Shown here: in pieces, positions 1-7,108 of the stretch
Layout of the letters: every line of letters begins with the position of its first letter
Numbering within the stretch: the stretch's first letter is position 1
Origin: an uncultured Alphaproteobacteria bacterium
Lineage (GTDB): Bacteria; Pseudomonadota; Alphaproteobacteria; Puniceispirillales; Puniceispirillaceae
NCBI GenBank assembly: GCA_913064995.1
Contig: CAJYBL010000040.1
Coordinates: 1 to 10,288, forward strand
Reading direction: 5' to 3'
DNA: 10,288 nt
Program-made: the position numbers and the translations under genes
Notes under the pieces: generated by a model
Told to the model about the DNA's origin: nothing
What the model saw: the letters and a program-made list of their open reading frames with translations, nothing else
Databases searched by the model: none

Positions 1-1
1 C

Positions 2-352
2 TCAACCCGAAGCGAGCGGTTGAAGGACTCGGGAAGCGGCGTTGATCCTGACGCGTTGGTTGGCATTCATCCGGTGGTGCGAACGCATCCTGAAACGGGT
101 CGCAAGGCGCTATTTGTCAATGCGGCGCATACGGTCGCATTTGATGGCTGGAGCGAAGAGGAAAGCCGCGGGCTTTTGGATTATTTGTTCACGCATCAGA
201 TCTCGCCCGAATTTCAATGCCGGCTGCGTTGGCAGGTTGGCGATGTCGCTTTTTGGGACAATCGGTGCGTGCAGCATTACCCATTGAATGATTATCATGG
301 ATATCGCCGGTTATTGCATCGTATTACCTTGAAAGGTGACGTTCCGGTCTAA
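2..352 (+). CDS. TauD/TfdA-family Fe(II)/2-oxoglutarate dioxygenase, C-terminal part (cut by window start)
   Basis: This is the C-terminal end of a non-haem iron dioxygenase that couples 2-oxoglutarate decarboxylation to hydroxylation of a small substrate (taurine, 2,4-D and others in this family). The frame is open from base 2 with no stop, so the true start lies upstream; the TTG at 20 is internal. Visible family signatures are HPVVRTHPETGRKALFVN, then WDNRCVQH, whose His fits the distal iron ligand, and RRLLHR. The Arg 11 residues after that His and the Arg four further on match the spacing of the 2-oxoglutarate- and substrate-binding arginines of E. coli TauD (His255, Arg266, Arg270). The proximal HxD motif is outside the window. 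The family is clear from the motifs, but the substrate cannot be told. The gap of about 160 bases before the importer operon has its own candidate promoter, so co-transcription is uncertain. Confidence 0.88.
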   Translation, partial: STRSERLKDSGSGVDPDALVGIHPVVRTHPETGRKALFVNAAHTVAFDGWSEEESRGLLDYLFTHQISPEFQCRLRWQVGDVAFWDNRCVQHYPLNDYHGYRRLLHRITLKGDVPV

Positions 353-399
353 TCTGGCTCTGCCTTAGTGATTAATTGCCCATTCAAGGATGGTTTATG

Positions 400-428
400 T
401 TGCGTCGGGTATGATTTTTCATTCTAAT
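400..428 (+). promoter_or_regulatory. candidate sigma-70 promoter of the liv-type operon
   Basis: A -35-like TTGCGT (400-405) and a -10-like TCTAAT (423-428) are separated by 17 bases. The -10 matches the consensus at five of six positions and the -35 at three of six. Transcription would start near 435 and leave a leader of about 75 bases before the binding-protein gene. A second AT-rich hexamer, TATGAT at 410-415, has no good -35. No clear operator was seen. Confidence 0.35.
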
Positions 429-509
429 AAACTCTCTTACTTGGCGTCTTGGTCAAAACTGAGCAAGTTAAGGCCGAGCTCTAATGTTCAATTCTGGGAG
501 GAATTAAGA

Positions 510-1742
510 ATGTACAATAAATTACCGATAGCGTTGGGTGCTGCCCTTGCCGTTGGAGTTGCTGGTTTTGCCGGTGGTGCAATGGCCAAAGTTGAGGGAG
601 ACACTATTGTCATTGGGTCTTCACTCTCGTTGACTGGCAAATATTCAACTAACGGTTTTCATACTCAAAAAGGCTATGATTTCGCAGTAAAGCGAATCAA
701 TGACACCGGCGGTGTTAAGGTTGGTGGCAAAAGCTACAAAATGAAAATCGTCTATTATGATGATGAGTCAACACCGTCACGTGCGTCGCAGCTGACCGAG
801 CGTTTGGTTAAGCAGGATGGCGTAGAATTTATGCTTGGCCCATACAGCACAACAATGACAAAAGCTGTTGCTCCTGTGACAGAGAAATATGGAGTGCCAA
901 TGGTTGAGGCCGAGGGCGCATCTCGCTCTTTGTTCACGCAGGGCTATAAGTACATGTTCGCGGTTCTGTCGACCTCTGAGTATTACCTTGCTCCGGTGCT
1001 TGACCTCATCGCGAAGCGCTCTAAGGATGACGGTAAGTCTCCATCTGATCTTCGTATCGGCATGGCGTTTGAGAATGATGGCTTTTCGCTTGATGTTCGT
1101 GCCGGAGTTCTTGATGTTGCAAAAAAATACAATATGAAAATTGTGATTGACGACAAGTTGCCTGCTGATTTGTCTGACATGTCAGCAACATTAACAAAGT
1201 TTAAGGCGCTTAAGCCTGACATTTTGTTGGTTTCAGGCCATTCAAAGGGTGCTGCCACCGCAGCTCGTCAGATTGAAGAGATGAAAATTAACGCTCCAGC
1301 TATTGCCATAACTCATTGTGAGGCTGCGAAGGTTCATGTGAAGTTTCCAAAATCTGCTAACGGAATTCTTTGCCCAACACAGTGGTTGACAAATCTGCCT
1401 AACAGCGAGCCGCTTTTTGGTGATGCCCAGAGGTATGACAAAGAATTCAAAGTCGCGTACCCTGAGTACAACACTGGCATTCCATACCAGACAGCCCAGG
1501 CTTCTGCTGCTGTTTTGGTATTCAAGGATGCTTTTGAGCGTGCCAATAGTTTTGACCAAGACAAGGTTCGTGATGCACTTTCAGCAACTGACATGGACAC
1601 ATTTTATGGCTCGGTAAGGTTCTCAGAGGCTGGCAACAACATTGCAAAACCGATGTTTTACCGTCAGATCCAGGCAGATGGCAGCTACAAGAACATTGTG
1701 AGTTCTAAAGATATGACTATGCCGCGTAAGGTTGCATATTAA
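510..1742 (+). CDS. periplasmic substrate-binding protein of a LivJ/LivK-type ABC importer
   Basis: This is the ligand-capturing subunit of the importer encoded downstream: a periplasmic type I binding protein (Peripla_BP_6-like) that hands its ligand to the LivHM channel. The reading frame is open from 390, but ATG 510 is preferred. It has GGGAGGA at 496-502 with a seven-base spacer, and it begins a textbook signal peptide: MYNKLP, then a hydrophobic Ala/Gly/Val stretch, ending in AMA before KVEGD, so cleavage is likely after residue 26. The precursor is 410 residues, normal for the family. The mature start TIVIGSSLSLTGKYS, the LGPYSTT segment (109-115) and the AEGASRSLF segment (134-142) are typical of the ligand-binding lobes. 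Family members bind branched-chain or other amino acids, amides or aromatic acids, and the ligand cannot be fixed from sequence. A hairpin directly after the stop probably raises its expression over the membrane genes. Confidence 0.93.
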   Translation: MYNKLPIALGAALAVGVAGFAGGAMAKVEGDTIVIGSSLSLTGKYSTNGFHTQKGYDFAVKRINDTGGVKVGGKSYKMKIVYYDDESTPSRASQLTERLVKQDGVEFMLGPYSTTMTKAVAPVTEKYGVPMVEAEGASRSLFTQGYKYMFAVLSTSEYYLAPVLDLIAKRSKDDGKSPSDLRIGMAFENDGFSLDVRAGVLDVAKKYNMKIVIDDKLPADLSDMSATLTKFKALKPDILLVSGHSKGAATAARQIEEMKINAPAIAITHCEAAKVHVKFPKSANGILCPTQWLTNLPNSEPLFGDAQRYDKEFKVAYPEYNTGIPYQTAQASAAVLVFKDAFERANSFDQDKVRDALSATDMDTFYGSVRFSEAGNNIAKPMFYRQIQADGSYKNIVSSKDMTMPRKVAY

Positions 1743-1769
1743 TAATCTTTCACTTCAATAAAATACACC

Positions 1770-1796
1770 AGGAAGCCCTTTATTTAAGGGCTTCCT
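1770..1796 (+). terminator. intercistronic hairpin between binding-protein gene and livH (partial terminator or mRNA stabiliser)
   Basis: An 11-base-pair perfect stem (1770-1780 with 1786-1796) closes a five-base TATTT loop, 27 bases after the binding-protein stop codon. The bases after the stem (AAGTTTATGCGG) lack a long T-run, so full intrinsic termination looks unlikely. Such hairpins commonly sit after binding-protein genes in importer operons, where they block 3'-exonucleases or cause partial termination. That would keep binding protein in excess over permease. Confidence 0.7.
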
Positions 1797-1878
1797 AAGT
1801 TTATGCGGGTGTGTTAACCAACCCCATCGAAATTGCTTGATAACATTTATCTTTTCATTTTTTTCCAGAGGGCAAGTC

Positions 1879-2784
1879 ATGCTTGATAATTTGCAACTCC
1901 TTTTTGTGTACGCGCCCGTGATGAACGTTCAAATGATATTGGACGGCATATTCATCGGCGCAGTTTTTGCGCTCGCTGCATACGGGCTAGCCCTTGTTTG
2001 GGGCGTGATGAATGTCAAAAATTTAGCCCAAGGTGATTTTGTGATCATGGGTGGGTACCTTGCCTTTACTGCGAACAACATGGGTTTTCATCCCATTTTG
2101 GCACTACCGTTGATTGCAGTGCTTATGTATTTTTATGGAGTTGTGGTTTACAAACTAGTCATCCGGCGGGTCATTGATAATGACATGTTTGTCTCACTGC
2201 TTGCTACGTTTGGATTATCACTATTCATGCAACAGGTTATGAACCTCATTTATGGTCCCGAGGTTCAGACGGTTGATTCGCACATGCACATCATGACTAT
2301 GTTTGACGACTTCGTGACAGTGCCGATGGTCAAAGTCGTGTCGCTAGTTCTTGCTGGAGCGTTTGCTTCAGCAATTGTAATATTCATGACCAAATCCCGA
2401 ACAGGGCAAGCTATTAGAGCTACAGCACAGGATGCACGCGCTGCTCGCGTTTTGGGTATTGATACGGACAAAGTCTACATGCTTACTTTTGCCCTGAACT
2501 CAGCAATTTGTGGTATTGCCGGAGTTCTTGTTTCAATGATTTGGGTTTTGCAGCCGTTTTATGGGATCGTCTATTCTTTGAGAACATTTGCTATCGTTAC
2601 TGCAGCCGGTCTTGGTAATCTGCCTGGTGTGATTGGGATGAGCTTTATACTTGGATGGGTCGAGCAGTATGCCGGAATTATTGCAGGTGCAGAGTGGCAG
2701 ATTGCTGCGGCTGTGTTTGTCCTAATAGGAGTTCTATTGTGGCGTCAAATTCAGATGCGGCGTCTAAGACAGGTGGTTCGGTAA
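1879..2784 (+). CDS. livH: LivH-type permease subunit of ABC importer
   Basis: This is an inner-membrane permease of the branched-chain amino acid (HAAT) importer family and forms half of the translocation channel with LivM. The frame extends up to a TTG at 1837, but ATG 1879 has AGAGGG at 1867-1872 six bases upstream and gives 301 residues, the usual LivH length; an ATG at 1921 is a weaker alternative. Several strongly hydrophobic segments are visible. The LivH hallmark near the N-terminus is present (GAVFALAAYGLALVWGVMNV, then NLAQGDFVIMGGY). The cytoplasmic loop that contacts the ATPase is also recognisable: TGQAIRATAQDARAARVLGI, followed by DTDKVY. The stop is one base before the livM start, so the two are translationally linked. 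Confidence 0.94.
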   Translation: MLDNLQLLFVYAPVMNVQMILDGIFIGAVFALAAYGLALVWGVMNVKNLAQGDFVIMGGYLAFTANNMGFHPILALPLIAVLMYFYGVVVYKLVIRRVIDNDMFVSLLATFGLSLFMQQVMNLIYGPEVQTVDSHMHIMTMFDDFVTVPMVKVVSLVLAGAFASAIVIFMTKSRTGQAIRATAQDARAARVLGIDTDKVYMLTFALNSAICGIAGVLVSMIWVLQPFYGIVYSLRTFAIVTAAGLGNLPGVIGMSFILGWVEQYAGIIAGAEWQIAAAVFVLIGVLLWRQIQMRRLRQVVR

Positions 2785-2785
2785 A

Positions 2786-3823
2786 ATGAATGAAAAGTTA
2801 ATATATATCGGTCTGGGCATTTTCGGCATTCTTGGCCCAATAGCCTTCCCTGACTATGTCATGCAAATGGCTGTTCTTTGGATAATGGTGCTTATGGCCA
2901 CCACGTGGGATATCACGGGGGGGCAAATGGGTTATAACTCACTTGGAAACATAACGTTTTTTGGTGTTGGCATGTACGTGTCAGCGGCAATACAGGTCTC
3001 CATGTTTTATGATTTAGGTGAGTTTACTGCATCCTACGGAGCGATTAAGCCGGTGTTTACCGAGACCCAGTACTATACAGGGTTAATCCTCGGTATTATC
3101 GCGGCCGGAATTGCATGCGCTGGTGTCGCCTTGTTATTGGGTCTTTGTGTGTTTGGATTAAGAGGGCCCTATTTTGCGATTGGAACTCTTGGCATCGCAG
3201 TTGCCGCTCGTGAGATTGCTGGTACGATAGAAGTAATTGGCGCTGGAGCGGGAATTGCCATGCCATTTCTGCCTCTTCCAATTGAATACCGATCTTTATT
3301 CTTCTATGTACTCTGCTTTGTTCTTGCCGTTCTTGCGCATTTTGTAATTCGGTGGCTGTTTAAAACGCAGTTTGGGCTCGCGGCTAATGCAATCCGGGAC
3401 GATGAAGACAAAGCTGAGGCGATGGGAATTCCAACCTTGCGCTACAAGCAGGTTGGATGGGCTATTGCTGCGTTTTTCATGGGCTGCACAGGCGCTGTTT
3501 TTGGCAACATGGTGGGATATATCGAACCGCTTGAAGTGGCGTTTCCAGTTGCCACTTTTGGTATCTTTATGGTTGCAATGTCGCTTCTTGGCGGAAAAGG
3601 AACTCTTTGGGGTCCCGTCCTCGGAGCAATACTTTTTCACGTTGTGAAGGAAGCGACTTGGACATATTTATTGGGCTTGCAATGGGTTGTTCTCGGTCTG
3701 ATTTTGATTGTAAACATTGTTTATTTTCAGCAGGGAATTATGGGCTGGTTACAAAAAAAATATCCAGAAAAATTTGGGATTGTCGTTGACCAATCAAATA
3801 TCCAAGTGAAAGAGGAGGCATAG
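2786..3823 (+). CDS. livM: LivM-type permease subunit of ABC importer
   Basis: This is the second inner-membrane permease, partner of LivH. The 345-residue protein is strongly hydrophobic, with about nine or ten likely membrane segments. Family marks are WDITGGQMGYNSLGN near residues 40-55, where LivM proteins carry a W..GG..G..S.GH-like motif, and the ATPase-contact loop FGLAANAIRDDEDKAEAMGI. The conserved segment LLGGKGTLWGPVLGA lies near the end. The start ATG 2786 has AGGTGG at 2771-2776, inside the end of livH. The stop TAG abuts the livG ATG with no gap, and AGAGGAGG at 3811-3818 within the livM 3' end serves livG. The order H-M-G-F matches E. coli. I saw no sign of truncation. Confidence 0.94.
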   Translation: MNEKLIYIGLGIFGILGPIAFPDYVMQMAVLWIMVLMATTWDITGGQMGYNSLGNITFFGVGMYVSAAIQVSMFYDLGEFTASYGAIKPVFTETQYYTGLILGIIAAGIACAGVALLLGLCVFGLRGPYFAIGTLGIAVAAREIAGTIEVIGAGAGIAMPFLPLPIEYRSLFFYVLCFVLAVLAHFVIRWLFKTQFGLAANAIRDDEDKAEAMGIPTLRYKQVGWAIAAFFMGCTGAVFGNMVGYIEPLEVAFPVATFGIFMVAMSLLGGKGTLWGPVLGAILFHVVKEATWTYLLGLQWVVLGLILIVNIVYFQQGIMGWLQKKYPEKFGIVVDQSNIQVKEEA

Positions 3824-4570
3824 ATGGCTGACCCAATTATTGCAGTTGATAATGTTTCCAAGTCCTATGGAGGGGTGAAGGCAAACGTTGATATTTCGAT
3901 GACGGTTGAGAGGGGATCTATCACTGGAATTATCGGACCGAACGGCTGTGGCAAAACTACATTGTTCAACTCAATTGTGGGGTATCACCCGATTGACACT
4001 GGATCTATCAAGTTTGACGACACTGAAATTTCGGCATTGCGTGTCGGAGATATCGCCCGCCTTGGGATGCTACGTACATTTCAGCAGACCCGGATTTACA
4101 GCAAGATGGACTGTGTCGACAATATGCAGATATCTGTTTCGCAACGTAAGGGTTCTAGATCGACGATGTTTGCGAGCCGCAGCGGAGAAATTCGCGACCG
4201 TGCAGAGCATTTGTTGGAGTTTGTTGGTCTCTATTCAAAGCGCAGCCTGATTTCAGGTGATTTGTCGTTTGGTCAACAAAAACTCTTGGAGTTCGCGATG
4301 GCGTTAATGAATGATCCGAAGGTCCTTCTTCTTGATGAGCCAACTGCCGGAATTAACCCAACATTGATCAATGGTTTGATCGACCGGTTAAGACGGGCAA
4401 ATGAAGAGCTTGGCATCACCTTGTGCGTTATCGAGCACAATATGCGGGTGATCATGAACCTAGCCTCGAATATTTATTGCCTCTCAAACGGCAAGATGTT
4501 GGCGAGCGGTAAACCAGAAGATTTGCAGAATGACCCACGCGTTATTGACGCGTATCTTGGAGGGCACTAA
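3824..4570 (+). CDS. livG: LivG-type ATP-binding subunit of ABC importer
   Basis: This is a cytoplasmic ABC ATPase that pairs with LivF to power import through LivHM. The 248-residue protein has every nucleotide-binding element in order: Walker A GPNGCGKTT (38-46), Q-loop TFQQT (85-89), signature LSFGQ (147-151), Walker B VLLLDEP (167-173) and switch His in IEHNM (His205). GINPTLI after Walker B and the C-terminal DPRVIDAYLGG tail are characteristic of LivG. Two motif variants are worth noting: Cys in place of the usual Ala in Walker A (GPNGxGKTT), and Phe in the signature where many LivG proteins have Tyr. Both should be compatible with activity. It starts directly after the livM stop with an excellent Shine-Dalgarno site and ends in a TAATG overlap with the next gene. 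Confidence 0.95.
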   Translation: MADPIIAVDNVSKSYGGVKANVDISMTVERGSITGIIGPNGCGKTTLFNSIVGYHPIDTGSIKFDDTEISALRVGDIARLGMLRTFQQTRIYSKMDCVDNMQISVSQRKGSRSTMFASRSGEIRDRAEHLLEFVGLYSKRSLISGDLSFGQQKLLEFAMALMNDPKVLLLDEPTAGINPTLINGLIDRLRRANEELGITLCVIEHNMRVIMNLASNIYCLSNGKMLASGKPEDLQNDPRVIDAYLGGH

Positions 4571-5709
4571 TGGCTAAAGAACCGGCAAAAAAGCCCGCAG
4601 CGAAAGCTGCTGCGGCAAAAAAAGCAACAGCAAAAAAGCCAGCATCTAAAGCTGCTGCGCCGAAGAAAACCGCTGTGAAAAAGGTTCCGGTGAAAAAAGG
4701 TGCTGTTAAAAAAGCACCAGCCAAAGCTGCTGCCGCAAAAAAAGCGCCGGTGAAAAAAGCTGCTGTTAAAAAAGCACCAGCCAAAGCCACTGCCGTAAAG
4801 AAAGTGCCAGTGAAAAAGGCTGTTGCTAAAAAGGCACCAGCCAAATCCGCGAGAAAAGGCAAGAAAAATGTCAGCGGTTATGGCGGTGGTTCAGTTGATG
4901 TTGTGATGTCGGTTGATCAGGTGGCGCGTGAAGCTGCCTCGATTGCGGCCAATGCACCAACAGTTCCTGAATTGGAAAAGCTGGCCAATAAAGACAATTA
5001 CTTGAGCATTAACAACCTTCGGGCAGGCTATGGCAAAATGGAAATTTTGCATGAATTCAGCCTTCGCATTGGCCGTGGACAGTCCTTGTGTTTGATTGGG
5101 CCAAACGGTGCCGGTAAATCAACCGTGCTTCATTCGATCTTCGGTTTTACCAATATTTTTTCCGGATCAATTGTTATTGATGGAAAAGATGTAACCGCCT
5201 TGACACCATCACAAAAGCTATCGGAAGCAGGCATTGCCTATATCCTTCAGGATAAGTCAGTGTTCCCGCAAATGACCGTTGAAGAAAATTTGTTGATGGG
5301 TGGGTTTTTGAAAGACCGTCCGGCCGAAGCGAAAGCGGCTGCCGAAATGGTGTTTGATAAATATAGCCGTCTTGCTGATCGGCGTGACAAGCCTGCCGGC
5401 GTTCTGTCGGGTGGTGAGCGTCGTCTTCTCGAGATTTCACGTGCTTTGGTAATGCAGCCTCAGGTTCTGCTGGTTGACGAGCCGTCAATTGGCCTTGAGC
5501 CACGCTTTATCGATATGGTGTTCGAGATTCTGAATGATCTGCAGAAGAAGGATGGCAAAACCATCATCATGGTCGAGCAGAATGCCAAGAAGGGCCTTGC
5601 CTTCGCTGACATTGGTTATGTTCTGGTTTCAGGTGAAACAGCGATTGCCGATATGGGTAATGACTTGCTAGAAAATCCAGATGTTGGCCGGTTGTTCCTT
5701 GGTGGCTAA
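4570..5709 (+). CDS. livF: LivF-type ATP-binding subunit with an N-terminal lysine/alanine/proline-rich histone-H1-like extension
   Basis: This is the second ABC ATPase of the importer, but 379 residues long where LivF is usually about 235-240. Residues 1-99 are almost only Lys, Ala, Pro and Val (35 Lys, one Arg, one acidic residue), with three 20-residue tandem repeats at 40-99. Residues 100-141 form a less biased linker (SGYGGG, then an amphipathic-looking REAASIAANAP stretch). The LivF core starts near 142: LRAGYGKMEIL, Walker A GPNGAGKST (177-185), Q-loop ILQDKSVFP, signature LSGGE, Walker B VLLVDEP, and VEQN, where LivF proteins have Gln instead of the switch His. ATG 4570 overlaps the livG stop as TAATG, with GGAGGG at 4559-4564. 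No stop or frame break separates tail and core, and no good ribosome site precedes the internal ATG at 4906. The ATPase role is secure. The tail's role is unknown; binding to nucleic acid, polyphosphate or acidic lipid is possible. Confidence 0.93.
   Translation: MAKEPAKKPAAKAAAAKKATAKKPASKAAAPKKTAVKKVPVKKGAVKKAPAKAAAAKKAPVKKAAVKKAPAKATAVKKVPVKKAVAKKAPAKSARKGKKNVSGYGGGSVDVVMSVDQVAREAASIAANAPTVPELEKLANKDNYLSINNLRAGYGKMEILHEFSLRIGRGQSLCLIGPNGAGKSTVLHSIFGFTNIFSGSIVIDGKDVTALTPSQKLSEAGIAYILQDKSVFPQMTVEENLLMGGFLKDRPAEAKAAAEMVFDKYSRLADRRDKPAGVLSGGERRLLEISRALVMQPQVLLVDEPSIGLEPRFIDMVFEILNDLQKKDGKTIIMVEQNAKKGLAFADIGYVLVSGETAIADMGNDLLENPDVGRLFLGG
4687..4866 (+). repeat. three 60-base tandem repeats inside the livF 5' extension
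   Basis: Units at 4687-4746, 4747-4806 and 4807-4866 each encode 20 residues of the form PVKKAAVKKAPAKATAVKKV. Units one and two differ at only a few bases, several of them silent. Unit three keeps the first two thirds (PVKKAVAKKAPAK) and then diverges to SARKGKK. A looser, shorter copy of the same AKKPAxKAAA pattern lies just upstream (residues 6-38). The near identity at DNA level points to growth by tandem duplication. Confidence 0.9.
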
Positions 5710-5728
5710 GTAAGTCCCTTAAGTTTAT

Positions 5729-5764
5729 AAAAGCATCGTATGGCAGCATACGGTGCTTTTTTTT
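5729..5764 (+). terminator. strong rho-independent terminator of the liv operon
   Basis: A long stem (5729-5742 paired with 5747-5760, one T-G wobble, GCAG loop) is followed by an uninterrupted run of eight T (5757-5764), whose first bases can pair with the A-run at the stem base. It begins 20 bases after the livF stop, so the importer operon ends here. Confidence 0.9.
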
Positions 5765-5790
5765 GTCTTTTGCCATGATGCTATGAAAGC

Positions 5791-5819
5791 TTGGCAAGGC
5801 AGTAGCGGCATGATCTAAT
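5791..5819 (+). promoter_or_regulatory. candidate sigma-70 promoter of the MFS gene (extended -10)
   Basis: TTGGCA (5791-5796) and TCTAAT (5814-5819) each match consensus at five of six positions and are spaced by exactly 17 bases. TG at 5811-5812 sits one base before the -10, as in extended -10 promoters. The likely start near 5826 gives a leader of under 20 bases. Its position just after the liv terminator supports a separate transcription unit. Confidence 0.6.
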
Positions 5820-5842
5820 CTTGACCTACTGGTTGGTGATAA

Positions 5843-7063
5843 ATGATATCTGGTGATCGTCCGACACATCTTTTAAGTCTTGTCAGCCTTGCAGGCATTT
5901 TGGCATTACTTAGTTTCGCGCTTTGGCCGGTATTTCTAACAAGCCTTGGCCGTGAATGGGGTCTTAGCAATACCGATATCGGCTTTGTCAGTGGCACCTA
6001 TTTTCTTGGTTATTTGCTGGCAACACCAATTTTGGTTGGTTTGACCGATCGTATTGATGCACGGCTGGTCTTTTTGGGTGGATGTGCCTTCGGGGCTGTT
6101 GGCTGTCTTGGCTTTGCGCTATTAGCCCGTGATTTCTGGTCTGCGGCATCTTGCTGGGCCTTGGTTGGGGCGGGTCTTGCTGGAACCTATATGCCTGGAT
6201 TGCAAATTTTAAATGCGCGTTTAGATGATGCAGCGCGGGTTCGGTCGGTGCCGTGGTATACTGCCTGTTTTGGGATTGGCACCGGGGCATCATTCGCTTT
6301 AATGGGGGTTTTGCTAGCCTATGCAGATTGGCGGCTGGCGGCCTATCTTGGGGCGGGGGGCGCAATGCTTGCCGCAATGCTGGTTCTGTTTTTGGTTCAA
6401 CCCTGTCCTGTCGCGCCCTTGCCAGCTTCAAAGAAGAAACGCCACCCCTTGGATTTACGGCCAGCTTTTCGAAAGCCGGTCGCGCTTGGCTATATCCTTG
6501 CTTATGGCACCCATACTTATGAATTATTTGCCTTTCGCACATGGAGCTTCGCCCTTTTGGTCTTTTTGGCCAGCCGCGCTGATGGCGGCATGGGGATCGG
6601 GACGGTCACCATAATAGTAAGCCTGATTACGGTCACGGGCATGCTTTCCTCTTTGCTTGGGGCGCGGCTATGCCTTGCCTTTGGGCGACATCGGGTCATT
6701 GCATTGATTGGGGGCGCCACGGCGCTGGTCAGCGTCATTGTTGCCTATAGCCTTGATGGGCAGGTTTGGATCGCGGTTGCCGGTTTGTGGATCTATAACT
6801 GCTTTATCATGCTTGACTCAGGCGCGTTGACAACCGGAACGGTTGAAGCTGGCGATGCTTATGATCGCGGCGCATTGCTGGCGGTTCATTCCATGATTGG
6901 ATTTGGTGGCGGGGCGCTTGGCGGGCCGGTTGTTGGCTATGTTCTTGATCAGACGGGAGGCGCCAGCATGATTGGGGCGTGGTTTTACGCGCTGCTGGCG
7001 ATGGGTGCTGGATCAGCGATTGTTTTTGCTGTTCAACGGCATTTCTGGCGTAGGATTGGATAA
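5843..7063 (+). CDS. major facilitator superfamily (MFS) transporter, substrate unknown
   Basis: This is an inner-membrane secondary transporter of 406 residues, normal for a 12-helix MFS protein. The hydrophobic segments form two groups around a central cytoplasmic loop of basic character (ASKKKRHPLDLRPAFRKP, about 195-212). The MFS loop 2-3 motif is present as GLTDRIDAR (66-74), where the consensus is G..aDr.GrR. A distinctive stretch at the start of the second half, YGTHTYELFAFRTW (221-234), looks like a subfamily mark, but I cannot tie it to a substrate. ATG 5843 has only a weak, close Shine-Dalgarno (GGTGA at 5835-5839), which could mean modest translation; no better in-frame start is near. 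It has its own promoter and terminator and lies head-to-tail after livF, so a link to the importer is not indicated. Drug efflux, metabolite export or uptake are all open. Confidence 0.88.
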   Translation: MISGDRPTHLLSLVSLAGILALLSFALWPVFLTSLGREWGLSNTDIGFVSGTYFLGYLLATPILVGLTDRIDARLVFLGGCAFGAVGCLGFALLARDFWSAASCWALVGAGLAGTYMPGLQILNARLDDAARVRSVPWYTACFGIGTGASFALMGVLLAYADWRLAAYLGAGGAMLAAMLVLFLVQPCPVAPLPASKKKRHPLDLRPAFRKPVALGYILAYGTHTYELFAFRTWSFALLVFLASRADGGMGIGTVTIIVSLITVTGMLSSLLGARLCLAFGRHRVIALIGGATALVSVIVAYSLDGQVWIAVAGLWIYNCFIMLDSGALTTGTVEAGDAYDRGALLAVHSMIGFGGGALGGPVVGYVLDQTGGASMIGAWFYALLAMGAGSAIVFAVQRHFWRRIG

Positions 7064-7088
7064 GCCAATCCCGCGCCAAATTATTTTT
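7047..7088 (+). terminator. probable terminator overlapping the MFS stop codon
   Basis: A seven-pair stem (7053-7059 with 7065-7071, loop ATAAG) continues past an A-C mismatch and a T-G wobble into four further pairs (7047-7050 with 7074-7077). After three A comes a T-rich tail (TTATTTTTCT). The loop contains the MFS TAA stop. The opposite side lacks a T-run, so it would be a poor intrinsic terminator for the convergent helicase gene, though the stem could still protect that mRNA end. Confidence 0.6.
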
Positions 7089-7108
7089 CTCATTTTGCTA
7101 AGATCAAA

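Noticed and set aside
4542..4862. Antisense open frame of 106 codons rich in Phe/Ala/Thr opposite the livF tail
   Set aside because: It is the mirror of the lysine/alanine codon repeat on the other strand, with no ribosome site and no recognisable domain.
4870..5000. Possibility that the lysine-rich part and LivF are two separate genes
   Set aside because: There is no stop codon between them in frame, and the internal ATG at 4906 lacks a Shine-Dalgarno site; the TAATG start at 4570 is well supported.
5988..6542. Antisense open frame of 184 codons inside the MFS gene
   Set aside because: Composition is unlike a real protein (rich in Gln, Pro, Arg), it lies fully within a clear MFS gene, and there is no start context.
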